Source: Maribellus sp. CM-23 (GTDB lineage: Bacteria > Bacteroidota > Bacteroidia > Bacteroidales > Prolixibacteraceae). Taken from it: 64,000 nt of DNA. A program made the position numbers and the translations under genes. Numbering within the stretch: the first letter of the stretch is position 1; each line of letters starts with the position of its first letter. Positions 18,263 to 27,048 of this stretch are shown piece by piece. Where the stretch lies: positions 36,920 to 100,919 of the forward strand of contig NZ_JADWYJ010000010.1 of assembly GCF_021354595.1 (NCBI RefSeq), read 5' to 3'. Below the pieces are notes generated by a model. It saw nothing but the letters and a program-made list of their open reading frames with translations, was not told the DNA's origin and searched no databases.

Positions 18263-19198
18263 ATGAAGATTTACCATTCTCTTGAAAACTTTGCTGCCCG
18301 CCAACCGGTGGTTACCATCGGTACTTTTGATGGCTTGCATAAGGGGCATCAACTTATTCTGGACAAAGTAAAAGAACTGGCCAGTGAAATAAACGGAGAA
18401 ACCGTGGTATTTACTTTCTATCCGCACCCGCGGGTAATTACTTCGCCCAACGAGTCGAACCTTCGGCTTCTGACTACGAAAGAAGAAAAAACCAAACTGT
18501 TTGAGAAATACGGGATCGATCACCTGATTATTTACCCTTTTAGCAAGGAATTTGCCGCCATGGAGTATTCCGATTTTGTGAGTAAAATACTGGTGAAACA
18601 GATCGGCACCAAATGTTTGGTAGTGGGCTACGATCACAAATTCGGGAAAGACCGGCAGGGAAGCTTTGATTACCTGGAGCGGTGTGCCGAGAAATATGAT
18701 TTCAAAGTGGAGAGAATGGATGCACTGGCGGTAGACCACGACAACATCAGCTCTACCAAAATAAGGGCTGCACTGCAGGAAGGCGACATCCGAAAAGCCA
18801 ACCATTATTTTGGCCACGAGTTTACGCTGCACGGCACTGTTGTTAGCGGCAAACAGCTGGGCAGGAAACTCGGTTTCCCCACCGCCAACATTGAGGCGTC
18901 AGACAAATACAAGATTATTCCGGGCTATGGGGTTTATGCGGTAATGGTTGAGATCGGGGGCCGGCAACACAAAGGAATGCTCAACATTGGCACCCGTCCT
19001 ACCTTCAACAAAAATGCCGATAACCGGAGTATCGAAGTAAATATTTTTGATTTTTCGGAAGATATCTACGGACAAAAAATCACCCTGAACTTTATCGATA
19101 AAATTCGCGACGAACAGAAATTTTCGGGCGTGGATGCCTTGGTTCAGCAACTTCAGAAAGACCAGCAGGCTGCTATTGAAATATTGAAAGGGAACTAG
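18263..19198 (+). CDS. ribF: Bifunctional riboflavin kinase / FAD synthetase
   Basis: The 311-residue enzyme converts riboflavin to FMN and then FAD. The N-terminal nucleotidyltransferase half shows VTIGTFDGLHKGHQ, FYPHPR and the ISSTKIR loop. The C-terminal flavokinase half shows GKQLGRKLGFPTANIE, GVYAV and IGTRPTF. Length and domain order are normal. RibD, an earlier enzyme of riboflavin synthesis, is encoded 2 kb away on the same strand, with two minus-strand genes between. Confidence 0.97.
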   Translation: MKIYHSLENFAARQPVVTIGTFDGLHKGHQLILDKVKELASEINGETVVFTFYPHPRVITSPNESNLRLLTTKEEKTKLFEKYGIDHLIIYPFSKEFAAMEYSDFVSKILVKQIGTKCLVVGYDHKFGKDRQGSFDYLERCAEKYDFKVERMDALAVDHDNISSTKIRAALQEGDIRKANHYFGHEFTLHGTVVSGKQLGRKLGFPTANIEASDKYKIIPGYGVYAVMVEIGGRQHKGMLNIGTRPTFNKNADNRSIEVNIFDFSEDIYGQKITLNFIDKIRDEQKFSGVDALVQQLQKDQQAAIEILKGN

Positions 19199-19279
19199 CG
19201 CAAGGCAAAAGGATAAAGAGATATTGTCCGGAAGAGTCAGCCGCACTCGTCAATTCAAGTAACGCACTTAACATCCCGA

Positions 19280-20344
19280 CTACTCAATCACCAGGTCGCA
19301 GCTTATCGGCAAATGGTCGGAATACGGCAAATCAATGGTTTCAAAATTATACGCTTTCATCGATGGGCTGTGAAGAATATAATCGATCCGGAACGAAGGT
19401 AAATCTCCCACATAAGTACGCCCCACTCCTTTACCCGAGCTTACAAAAGCATCTTCCAGCCCCGTACTTAACGTTTCATACGAATAGGAAGCCGGCGTAT
19501 CGTTAAAGTCTCCGCAAACAATTACCCGGTATGGCGATTCATCCATGTGTTTACGAATGGTCTCCACCTGCACAGCTCTCATTTTCCAGCCATCACGCAT
19601 TTGTTTCAGCAATACTTTGGCCGCCTCTTTTCTTTGTTCCTCTTCGGTTTCCACCGACTCCAGCATGGCGTAATTATTCCGGTCGATGTGGTACGACTGC
19701 AAATGAACATTGTAAATACGAATGGTATCCTCTGCAACTTTAACATCGGTGTAAATACTGATGTTTCGCGTGTCTTTGAACCTGATCTCCCCCATATCCA
19801 CAATCGGGAAACGGGTCATGGTTACCGAGCCAAAAGTGGAACTGGTGCTGGCAAACTGGTAGTGCTTGATGTTTTCAAGTTTGCTGACCGTTTCAGCCAG
19901 GTTAAAAACTTTGTTCTTGCGCAAACGCGATTCCTGCAGACAAATAATATCGGCTTTTTGTTCGTCAAAAAAAGAAACAAAGTCTTCGGCATTTAACTTC
20001 CGCGTATTTTTATCATCACCACCCGTAAAGTGTCTGACATTGTACGACAAAACCTTGATATCGCTGCTCCCCGAACTTCTTCCGCTGAATTGGTAAAACC
20101 GGCCTATAAAACCACATCCGGCGAACATAGCCAGCAAGGAAAAAAGCGAGAATTTCTTTTTGAAGACCAGCCAAAACACCACAAAAGCAATGTTTCCGAG
20201 CAATAAAAACGGATAGGCAAGCCCGAGCAAAGCGGGCATCCAGTATTTAGTTGGCGAAACATAAACGGATAAATAGGAACCGACCAGTCCCAGAATAGCC
20301 AGGAAGTTGAATAACAACACGATATTTCTGACAGTCTTTCGCAC
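19280..20344 (-). CDS. Endonuclease/exonuclease/phosphatase family membrane protein
   Basis: The 354-residue protein begins with three closely spaced membrane segments (about residues 8-28, 34-60 and 66-85). The DNase-I-like EEP fold follows: VLSYNVRHF, CLQESRLRKN, IVCGDFNDTPASYSY, RIDYILHS and YSDHLPISCDL. The catalytic His, Asp and Asn positions are present. The likely orientation puts the enzymatic domain outside the cytoplasm. Substrate could be nucleic acid, phospholipid or inositol-type phosphate; the sequence does not decide. Confidence 0.9.
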   Translation of the reverse strand: MRKTVRNIVLLFNFLAILGLVGSYLSVYVSPTKYWMPALLGLAYPFLLLGNIAFVVFWLVFKKKFSLFSLLAMFAGCGFIGRFYQFSGRSSGSSDIKVLSYNVRHFTGGDDKNTRKLNAEDFVSFFDEQKADIICLQESRLRKNKVFNLAETVSKLENIKHYQFASTSSTFGSVTMTRFPIVDMGEIRFKDTRNISIYTDVKVAEDTIRIYNVHLQSYHIDRNNYAMLESVETEEEQRKEAAKVLLKQMRDGWKMRAVQVETIRKHMDESPYRVIVCGDFNDTPASYSYETLSTGLEDAFVSSGKGVGRTYVGDLPSFRIDYILHSPSMKAYNFETIDLPYSDHLPISCDLVIE

Positions 20345-20440
20345 CTATTGTTTCAGTTGGCTTTGATTATTACTCTAAAACGCACAACGCGGCAAAACGT
20401 TGTCTTTTCATGCTACCAAAATAATACAATTCGGGCAATT

Positions 20441-21280
20441 TTACCTACAGCAACGCATCATGCGATTTCTGCCGTTGATATCTTTTCGCAGCTGAATTTC
20501 GCTAAATCCCATCGAATGAAGCATCTCAGTCATTTCCTGCCCCAGGTTTTCGTTGATCTCGAAAAACAAATATCCTCCCGGAGCCAGATAGCTCAAAGCC
20601 ATTTCTGCAATCGTACGATAAAAAACAAGCGCATCGTTATCGCTTACAAACAGTGCTCCTCCCGGTTCGTATTTCAGCACATTGGCTTCCATCTGTTGTT
20701 TTTCGCTTTCGCGCACATACGGTGGATTGCTCACAATTACATCCTGAACCGTCCACGAATATTCCTTCCAATTCAGAATATCGGCTCTGCTGAATTCAAC
20801 CTCCAGCTCGTTCAGGCTGGCATTGGTTCTTGCAGTTTGCAAAGCCTCTTCCGAAATATCCACCCCCTGAACAACGGCTTTGGGAGCGCCGGCTTTTAAG
20901 GCCAGGGCAATGCAGCCGCTTCCGGTCCCGATATCCAATACACGGGCATTCTCTGCAACTCCACTTTCCAGTATCCAGTTGACCAATTCCTCGGTTTCCG
21001 GACGCGGAATCAGTACTCCCGGATTGACTTTCAGCTTTAACCCATAAAATTCGGTTTCACCCAAAATGTACTGAAGCGGTTCATAGGTTTTCAGGCGCTC
21101 AACGATTTTCCTTGCGCGTTCCTGTTCCTCTGCATTAAAAACCCGGTCTTTTTGAAGAATCATGTCGGTGTACGACAAAGCAAACACCGATTCCATAATC
21201 AGCCGGACAAAAGCGCTGATTTCAGACGGCGGGTAGAAATCCTTCAATTCCGATTCGATGTATTGAATAGTAGTCCGCAT
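20441..21280 (-). CDS. prmC: Release factor glutamine methyltransferase
   Basis: The 279-residue SAM-dependent enzyme methylates the GGQ glutamine of peptide chain release factors. It has the N-terminal helical domain, GVLIPRPETEELV, the SAM loop VLDIGTGSGCIALAL and the diagnostic VSNPPYVRESE catalytic motif. The gene is divergent from ribD, with 39 bases between the two start codons, so their promoters overlap. Confidence 0.96.
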   Translation of the reverse strand: MRTTIQYIESELKDFYPPSEISAFVRLIMESVFALSYTDMILQKDRVFNAEEQERARKIVERLKTYEPLQYILGETEFYGLKLKVNPGVLIPRPETEELVNWILESGVAENARVLDIGTGSGCIALALKAGAPKAVVQGVDISEEALQTARTNASLNELEVEFSRADILNWKEYSWTVQDVIVSNPPYVRESEKQQMEANVLKYEPGGALFVSDNDALVFYRTIAEMALSYLAPGGYLFFEINENLGQEMTEMLHSMGFSEIQLRKDINGRNRMMRCCR

Positions 21281-21292
21281 TGTTTATTTTTG
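21263..21292 (+). promoter_or_regulatory. Promoter of ribD (TTG, 19 bases, TATTTTTG)
   Basis: A TTG at 21263-21265 and a perfect TAnnTTTG box at 21285-21292 are separated by the ideal 19 bases. The ATG of ribD follows at 21320. The site overlaps the first codons of the divergent prmC. Confidence 0.65.
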
Positions 21293-21319
21293 TGCTGCAA
21301 AGTTAATTTTTCCGGCCGA

Positions 21320-22375
21320 ATGAACACTGACGAAAAATACATGCAGCGATGCCTGGAACTGGCTCGCAAGGGAGCCGGTTCGGTTTCACCCAACCCAATG
21401 GTAGGCTGCGTGATTGTGCACAACAACACCATTATTGGCGAAGGATACCACGAACGCTGCGGCGAAGCACATGCCGAGGTTAATGCGGTTCGTTCGGTTA
21501 CAAATCCTGAACTTCTGACCGAAAGTACCCTGTATGTAACGCTCGAGCCCTGCGCGCATTTTGGCAAAACACCGCCCTGCTCCGATCTGATCGTGGAGAA
21601 AAAGATACCCAAAGTGGTGATCGGCACCATCGATCCGTTTGCTGAAGTGGCCGGAAAAGGGATTGAAAAACTACAAAAAGCAGGGATTGAAGTTACACTG
21701 GATGTTCTGAGAGACGAATGCCGCGAACTGAACAAACGTTTTTTTACTTTTCACCAAAAACAAAGGCCTTACATTATTCTGAAATGGGCCCAAACACAGG
21801 ATGGCTTTTTGGATGTGGACCGCGACTCGGCTGCTTTTGGAGAGCCCACCTGGATCACCGGAAAAGAAGCTTTGCTCCGGGTGCATCAGCTTCGGGCCGA
21901 AGAAGACGCCATCATGGTGGGAACCCGCACGGCTGAAAAAGACGATCCTTCGCTCACCGTGCGTCATTGCGAAGGCAAAAATCCGCTCAGAATGGTACTT
22001 GACCGGGAACTTCGTCTTTCCCAAAACCTGAAGCTTTTTGATCAGTCAACACCCACGCTGGTTTTTAACACGCTAAAAAATGAAGTCCGGGGAAATACGG
22101 AATACCATCTTATTGATTTTCAGAAAAACGTTCCGGGACAGGTTTTAAACCTGTTGTACCGCAAAAATATTTTATCGCTGATTGTGGAAGGCGGCCGGCA
22201 GTTGCTGCAAAGTTTTATCGACGCAAACCTTTGGGACGAAGCACAGGTTTACACCGGGGCAAAAACCTTTGGCGCCGGAGTTCCGGCTCCGCTGCTCGAC
22301 TTACGAAATGCAACTAAAGAAACCATCGGGAACGACCTGTTGCAGCTTGTCAGAAACCGGGATCAGGGTTCATAG
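21320..22375 (+). CDS. ribD: Bifunctional diaminohydroxyphosphoribosylaminopyrimidine deaminase / reductase
   Basis: The 351-residue enzyme performs two consecutive steps of riboflavin synthesis. The zinc deaminase site is seen in HAEVNAV and PCAHFGKTPPC. The reductase half shows KWAQTQDGFL, WITGKEA, RAEEDAIMVGTRT and VEGGRQLLQSF. The frame is open from 21152, but the conserved start MNTDEKYMQRCLELA is at 21320, just after a good promoter. Its 3' end overlaps that of the convergent DUF6146-like gene by 13 bases. Confidence 0.96.
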   Translation: MNTDEKYMQRCLELARKGAGSVSPNPMVGCVIVHNNTIIGEGYHERCGEAHAEVNAVRSVTNPELLTESTLYVTLEPCAHFGKTPPCSDLIVEKKIPKVVIGTIDPFAEVAGKGIEKLQKAGIEVTLDVLRDECRELNKRFFTFHQKQRPYIILKWAQTQDGFLDVDRDSAAFGEPTWITGKEALLRVHQLRAEEDAIMVGTRTAEKDDPSLTVRHCEGKNPLRMVLDRELRLSQNLKLFDQSTPTLVFNTLKNEVRGNTEYHLIDFQKNVPGQVLNLLYRKNILSLIVEGGRQLLQSFIDANLWDEAQVYTGAKTFGAGVPAPLLDLRNATKETIGNDLLQLVRNRDQGS

Positions 22376-22779
22376 ATCCTCGGCCCGCTGGCAACGATCT
22401 TTATCTTTAACACATTCTCGACATACATAAAATAGTAGAACAGTTTGTGGTTCAACTCAAAACCATAATCCTCACCGGGTTCGTAACCAATCACCGGTTC
22501 AAAATTCCAGTTCCGGGAAGGATGGGCACACCGGGCATTCCACTCTGAAACATACTGACGGTTCCAGTTTTCGTAATAGCTTTGCGAACGGTATTTCGAC
22601 GGGGTATTCTGAAGCTGGTACCACGTTTCAAACTTCTGGTCAAACGTTTCCACATCGTATTCCACCGAATCCTCCGAAGCAATTTCAACGTTGTTTTTAT
22701 TCACTTCCACCGCCTTACGCTGCGTATTGCACGCCAACACCGCAACCATTATTACCAGTATGAAGAATGCTCGTTTCAT
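22363..22779 (-). CDS. DUF6146-like small lipoprotein
   Basis: The 138-residue protein carries a lipoprotein signal with lipobox VLAC (residue 17) and a conserved-looking aromatic core (FETWYQLQ, YRSQSYYENWNRQYVSEWN). It ends in a region rich in Tyr and Phe. This resembles DUF6146 proteins of Bacteroidota, whose function is unknown. The name is from memory and only moderately secure. It overlaps the 3' end of ribD. Confidence 0.7.
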   Translation of the reverse strand: MKRAFFILVIMVAVLACNTQRKAVEVNKNNVEIASEDSVEYDVETFDQKFETWYQLQNTPSKYRSQSYYENWNRQYVSEWNARCAHPSRNWNFEPVIGYEPGEDYGFELNHKLFYYFMYVENVLKIKIVASGPRIYEP

Positions 22780-22869
22780 TTTTTAATACCTTTAGCCAAT
22801 TCCTGATACGAATTTAAGCTGATTATTGTTTTTATAAAGCAAAATGCAGACTTTTATATTAATCCAAAT

Positions 22870-24324
22870 TTGAAAAAAATGTTTGACTGGAACCAATTCT
22901 CCGGATGGTTTTATTTCGCATTCGTAATCACGGCAATTCCTGTTGCCATTATGATCATTCTTGAAAAGCGCTCGCCTTATAAAACGGCGGCCTGGATACT
23001 CGCCTTGATTCTACTGCCCATTTTTGGAGTTTTGTTCTACCTGGTGTTTGGCCAGGAATACCGGAAACGGAAAATGTTTTCGGTGCGCGGACTAAAGGGT
23101 TTAAAAGAACTGCGCCGCGTAAGTACGCAACAGCTACGGCAGTTTGAACAAAGTGTGCAGCAAAAAGAAGTTGCCGACCACCAGAACCTGATCCGTTTAA
23201 TGCTGAACAGTTCTTATGCGCTGCTTACCACCGGCAACCAAACAAAAATTCTGGTGAACGGAGAAAATACATTCGAGGCTCTTTTGGAAGCGATTGAAAG
23301 TGCCAAGCACCATATTCATCTTGAATATTACATTTTTGCCAACGACGTTATCGGGACCCGTTTCAAGGAATTACTGCTGAAAAAACGCGCCGAAGGAGTG
23401 GAAGTCCGCATTATTGTAGACGATGTGGGAAGCTGGGAACTTCCCAAGAAATTCTACCGCGAGCTACGGAAAAGCGGCATCGAGATTTATCCCTTTATGG
23501 AAGTTCGCTTTCCCCGGCTAACATCAAAGGTCAACTACCGCAACCACCGGAAGATTGTGGTTATCGACGGGAAAACCGGGTTTATCGGTGGCGTAAACAT
23601 TGCCGACCATTACCTGAAAGGCCACCCGAAAGCCGGCCCCTGGTACGACATGCACCTGAAAATTGAAGGCGATGCTGTGGCTACGCTACAAATTATATTT
23701 GCTGCCGACTGGTATTTTGTGTCTCAACAAAACATTGTTGGCCGGAAATATTTCTCTGTATTTACTGAGGCTCCGGGAACTCCCATACAAATTTGTGCCG
23801 GAGGCCCCGATTACGACTGGGAAGGAATTGCCCAGGCCTTTTTTGCCGCCATTATCAACGCAAAAAAGCGGGTTTACATCGTCACTCCCTACCTGATGCC
23901 GCCGGCCGAAATGCTGATGGCGCTAAAAACAGCTGCCCTCAGCCAGGTGGACGTTCGCATCATCATCCCCGAAAAGTCGGATGCCCGTTTGTCGAAATGG
24001 TGTACTTTTTCTTACGTGGAGGAACTGCTGGAAGCCGGTGTCCGCATTTACCTTTTTAAAGCCGGCTTTATTCACAGCAAATACATGCTGGTGGACGATG
24101 GCTTCTCCACGATCGGCACCAGCAACTTCGATTTTCGCAGCTTTGAAACCAACTTCGAAGCCAATGCATTTATGTACAGCCGCGAGTTTTCTTCCGAATT
24201 GGAGGGCCACTTTTTTAACGATCTCAAAAATTCAGAAGAAGTCAACCTCAAGATATGGCAGCAACGCCCGGGCTTGTATAAACTGAGGGAATCGCTGGCG
24301 CATGTAGTGGCACCGATGTTTTAA
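22870..24324 (+). CDS. cls: Cardiolipin synthase, phospholipase D family
   Basis: The 484-residue membrane enzyme makes cardiolipin from two phosphatidylglycerol molecules. Two N-terminal membrane spans (about residues 12-32 and 40-60) precede two PLD motifs: NHRKIVVIDGKTGFIGG near residue 230, and HSKYMLVDDGFSTIGTSNFD near residue 410. The first motif reads HxK with the usual Asp (HRKIVVID). Length and layout are normal for ClsA. Confidence 0.95.
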   Translation: MKKMFDWNQFSGWFYFAFVITAIPVAIMIILEKRSPYKTAAWILALILLPIFGVLFYLVFGQEYRKRKMFSVRGLKGLKELRRVSTQQLRQFEQSVQQKEVADHQNLIRLMLNSSYALLTTGNQTKILVNGENTFEALLEAIESAKHHIHLEYYIFANDVIGTRFKELLLKKRAEGVEVRIIVDDVGSWELPKKFYRELRKSGIEIYPFMEVRFPRLTSKVNYRNHRKIVVIDGKTGFIGGVNIADHYLKGHPKAGPWYDMHLKIEGDAVATLQIIFAADWYFVSQQNIVGRKYFSVFTEAPGTPIQICAGGPDYDWEGIAQAFFAAIINAKKRVYIVTPYLMPPAEMLMALKTAALSQVDVRIIIPEKSDARLSKWCTFSYVEELLEAGVRIYLFKAGFIHSKYMLVDDGFSTIGTSNFDFRSFETNFEANAFMYSREFSSELEGHFFNDLKNSEEVNLKIWQQRPGLYKLRESLAHVVAPMF

Positions 24325-24330
24325 ATTACT

Positions 24331-24365
24331 AGCTACAAGCTGTTAGCCACGAGCTTCGAGCTTAT
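24331..24365. repeat. Heptamer-periodic tract AGCTNCR, five units
   Basis: Directly after the cls stop the DNA reads AGCTACA, AGCTGTT, AGCCACG, AGCTTCG, AGCTT in register of 7 bases. It belongs to the same kind of 7-bp periodic intergenic sequence seen at 28.05 and 49.83 kb, but with a different unit. Confidence 0.55.
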
Positions 24366-24590
24366 TTGGGCAAGTATTTAATCTCAACCATCAGGATTCC
24401 GTTACCTTTTGTGTTTTTCTCAAAAAATAATGATGAGAAGCACTGATTGTAATCAAGTTAGATAAGGAGTTTTTTGTTAAATTGGCAAGTGATTGTAAGC
24501 ACTTACAACTGTTTTAAATACTTACAAGCATTTAAAAACGCATATGACTCTGAAATACAAAATTCTAAAGCAAAATTTAGCGTGAATTTT
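24366..24590. other. AT-rich intergenic stretch before the cassette-like unit
   Basis: About 225 bases without a plausible gene. It contains a perfect 7-bp inverted repeat TTGTAAG-CA-CTTACAA near 24493-24508 and a further ACTTACAA about 20 bases later, which could be operator-like. I see nothing else in it. Confidence 0.4.
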
Positions 24591-25240
24591 AAAAGTGTAT
24601 ATACATATACGTTGGCAACAAGTTTTAAAAAAACTGAAAGAAGGTAAATGAATAACATTAATTTCAATAATATTCTTCAATGGATTATTCTTGGATTAAT
24701 AGGATTAATAGGACTTGCTATTTTTCTTATAGTTATCTTTTTAACAAGATATACCGGAAACCAAGTACCCAGAATATATCTTCTTTTAGCTATAGCCGCT
24801 TTGGTGATAATTGGGTATGGCTTAAATAAACTTCATAGTTATGTAGAAAGATTGAGTGTTATTGATTTGACCAAAGATGACTCACTTTATAGCGGATGGA
24901 TAACTAAAAAAATAGAAGTAAAGGACATTGATATTAGGACTGCCCCCTATTACAAAGAAGTCCCTAAATCCTCAGGTTGGAGAATTCAGGGACTTGATTC
25001 TTTTTCGAATGACAACGGTGTGAAACGAGAGAAAGTGGAGATGAATTATATAATTTATAAATCTGGAAAGAAAATATACAGACAAGCAATAGGTAATGAC
25101 TCAGACGTATTAAGATTCAGAGCATATCTCGCTCAGAGAACTCACTTAGATTTGCATATTAATAGAAACGAAAAATCAGATTATTATTTTGACTTGACAT
25201 AGTATGAAAAACCAGTTGCCAACACACAATATAGTCACTT
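24591..25240 (+). mobile_element. Cassette-like unit: one gene between imperfect ~35-bp inverted repeats
   Basis: The left end (24591-24626) reads AAGTG, about 13 AT-rich bases, GTTGGCAAC, then nn-GTTTT. The right end (25205-25240) has the reverse complement in the same order: AAAAC, GTTGCCAAC, an AT-rich spacer with ATATAG, then CACTT. The enclosed DNA is clearly more AT-rich than its neighbours. The core is not a canonical integron attC GTTRRRY site, and no recombinase is seen nearby. I infer a gene cassette or a passively mobilised unit. Confidence 0.45.
24648..25202 (+). CDS. Hypothetical membrane protein inside the cassette-like unit
   Basis: The 184-residue protein has two hydrophobic segments (about residues 11-33 and 39-56) joined by a short loop. 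A soluble C-terminal domain of about 125 residues follows, rich in charged and aromatic residues (YSGWITKKIEVKDID, RIQGLDSFSNDNG, DVLRFRAYLAQRTH). I do not recognise a family. Codon use is AT-rich (many AAA, ATA, TTA codons), unlike the flanking cls and dehydratase genes, which suggests transfer. It stands alone between inverted repeats and is probably transcribed from within the unit. Confidence 0.8.
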   Translation: MNNINFNNILQWIILGLIGLIGLAIFLIVIFLTRYTGNQVPRIYLLLAIAALVIIGYGLNKLHSYVERLSVIDLTKDDSLYSGWITKKIEVKDIDIRTAPYYKEVPKSSGWRIQGLDSFSNDNGVKREKVEMNYIIYKSGKKIYRQAIGNDSDVLRFRAYLAQRTHLDLHINRNEKSDYYFDLT

Positions 25241-25386
25241 AAACAGCTAATCGTTATAAAGAGGGGAAGAATTAGGCTGTTCCATCCTCCGTTTGTCACG
25301 GATACACTATATTCTTTAAGTATCTCCTTCAAATTGAAAGAGCCACAAAAATAGTACGCTTGTTTCCTGCAAATGAAACATCTTAT

Positions 25387-26331
25387 TCAAAACGGTAAAT
25401 TCCCCAAATCCAAATTACCACCGGAAAGAATGATGCCCACTTTTTTATTCTGAACATCTACTTTCTTTTCAAGAATAGCGGCCAGCGGTACTGCCGACGA
25501 AGGTTCGATAATGATTTTCATCCGCTCCCAAATCAGGCGCATGGCCGCCACAATGTTTTCTTCCGATACCGTCACAATGTCGTCCACCTTGTCCAGAATG
25601 ATGGCAAAATTTCGCTCCCCCAGCGAGGTCAGCAAACCATCGGCAATGGTTTTGGGCTCCACCGACGGGACGCGGGTTTTGGATTGAAACGAACGGTAAG
25701 CATCGTCGGCACCTGCGGGTTCCGCCGCAATTACCCGGCACGCAGGAAGCAAATGTTTCGCAGTTATGGCTGTTCCGCTTAGCAAACCGCCACCTCCTAC
25801 CGGCGCCAGAATAATGTCAAATTCACCTTTGTCTTCAATCAGTTCTTTCGCTGCTGTTCCCTGTCCCGCAATCACATTAAAATTATTGTAGGGGTGAATC
25901 TCCGTTGCTCCTGTTTCGGCAATAATTGCCGCCAGTGTGCTCTCGCGTGCCTCCTGCGTGGGTTTGCAAAAAGTAATGTTGGCTCCGTACCCGGCCACCG
26001 CTTTCTTTTTAATATCGGGTGCGTTGATGGGCATCACAATGTGCGCCGCAATCCCGCGCATGCTTGCCGCCAGTGCCAGCGCCGCCGCATGGTTTCCTGA
26101 AGAATGGGTGCCGACTCCGTGCGCCGCTTCTGCCTCCGAAAGCGAAAAAACAGCGTTGCAGGCTCCCCTGAATTTAAAAGCTCCCACTTTCTGAAAATTC
26201 TCGCACTTGAAATACAATTCGGCCCCCACCATTTTATTGATGCCCGAAGACGAGAGAACCGGAGTCCGGTGTGCGTACTTTTGTACAATTTGGTGCGCTT
26301 TTACCACATCGGCGTAAACAGGTAGATCCAT
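25387..26331 (-). CDS. PLP-dependent threonine/serine dehydratase or serine racemase
   Basis: The 314-residue fold-type II enzyme shows the PLP lysine in GAFKFRGACNAV, the substrate loop SSGNHAAALALA and the phosphate-binding loop VGGGGLLSG. It lacks a C-terminal regulatory ACT domain, so it resembles catabolic threonine dehydratase or eukaryote-type serine racemase rather than biosynthetic IlvA. It deaminates Ser/Thr to 2-oxo acids and may also racemise Ser. It begins exactly where the upstream PrsW gene ends, so the two are probably co-transcribed. Confidence 0.92.
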   Translation of the reverse strand: MDLPVYADVVKAHQIVQKYAHRTPVLSSSGINKMVGAELYFKCENFQKVGAFKFRGACNAVFSLSEAEAAHGVGTHSSGNHAAALALAASMRGIAAHIVMPINAPDIKKKAVAGYGANITFCKPTQEARESTLAAIIAETGATEIHPYNNFNVIAGQGTAAKELIEDKGEFDIILAPVGGGGLLSGTAITAKHLLPACRVIAAEPAGADDAYRSFQSKTRVPSVEPKTIADGLLTSLGERNFAIILDKVDDIVTVSEENIVAAMRLIWERMKIIIEPSSAVPLAAILEKKVDVQNKKVGIILSGGNLDLGNLPF

Positions 26332-27036
26332 TTATTCAGGTTTTGAAAGTTTTTCGTTCAGCAAAGCATAGTCAGTATTGTAGATCGAAATCCGCGAGAG
26401 TTGGCGCATTCGTTTTAACCCTGAAATGTACAGGAAAACGACAAATGCGACAAAGACCACTGTCAGCCAAGCCAGGCCGGTAAACAGGATAAAATCGTAA
26501 ATTCCGTGCAAGAGGATGGGAAACAGCAAGGCCTTTTGTTTGAGGCTGCGGCTTTCCTTTTGGTAAAAACGCGCCATTCCGAAATAAAAGCCCATGGTAA
26601 TGCCAAAGATGGCATGTGCCGGAACAGCGGTTAAGGCACGCATAACACCGGTTACCAGGCCTCCGCCGCTTACGTACAAAATGTTTTCTACCGCGGCAAA
26701 ACCCAGCGAAACATAGGTGGCATAAACAATCCCATCGAACTTCTCGTTAAACTCGGGGCTTTTCCAGATCAGCAGATACAGCGCAATGTACTTGAACAGT
26801 TCTTCGGAAAAAGCAGCCACCACAAAAGCGTTCCAGGCGGCCGACTGATAGTGTGAAAGCCCCGCGCCCAAATCACTCAGAAAAGACTCAAGCACCAAAA
26901 TCGGGATAACGGTAAGCGCCCCCGCCAGCAAGGCAAAAATCAACAGTCGGATGGGTTCTTTTTCGTACTTATCGCGGAAATAAATGTAGGCAGCCACTAT
27001 TACAACCGGCGCCAGTGCAAGGATTATCAGATCCAT
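26332..27036 (-). CDS. PrsW family intramembrane metalloprotease
   Basis: The 234-residue, seven- to eight-span membrane protein has the protease motifs SEELFKYIAL, then HAIFGITMGFYFG and HGIYDFILF, which supply the Glu and His metal ligands. PrsW proteases cleave anti-sigma factors or other membrane proteins in Bacillus; the target here is unknown. It sits in a minus-strand run between the SMP-30 lipoprotein gene and the dehydratase gene. Confidence 0.93.
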   Translation of the reverse strand: MDLIILALAPVVIVAAYIYFRDKYEKEPIRLLIFALLAGALTVIPILVLESFLSDLGAGLSHYQSAAWNAFVVAAFSEELFKYIALYLLIWKSPEFNEKFDGIVYATYVSLGFAAVENILYVSGGGLVTGVMRALTAVPAHAIFGITMGFYFGMARFYQKESRSLKQKALLFPILLHGIYDFILFTGLAWLTVVFVAFVVFLYISGLKRMRQLSRISIYNTDYALLNEKLSKPE

Positions 27037-27048
27037 TTTGGTTTAGAA

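Noticed and set aside
18230..18832. 200-codon minus-strand frame opposite ribF
   Set aside because: RibF is unquestionable and the opposite frame lacks any known motif.
24591..25240. Classical integron gene cassette with attC
   Set aside because: The GTTGGCA core does not fit GTTRRRY, and no integron integrase is in the window. I describe it only as cassette-like.
25241..25386. Transposase remnant beside the cassette-like unit
   Set aside because: The stretch has a suggestive inverted pair (AATATAGT near 25228 and ACTATATT near 25307) but no coding similarity I can recognise, so I do not call an insertion sequence.
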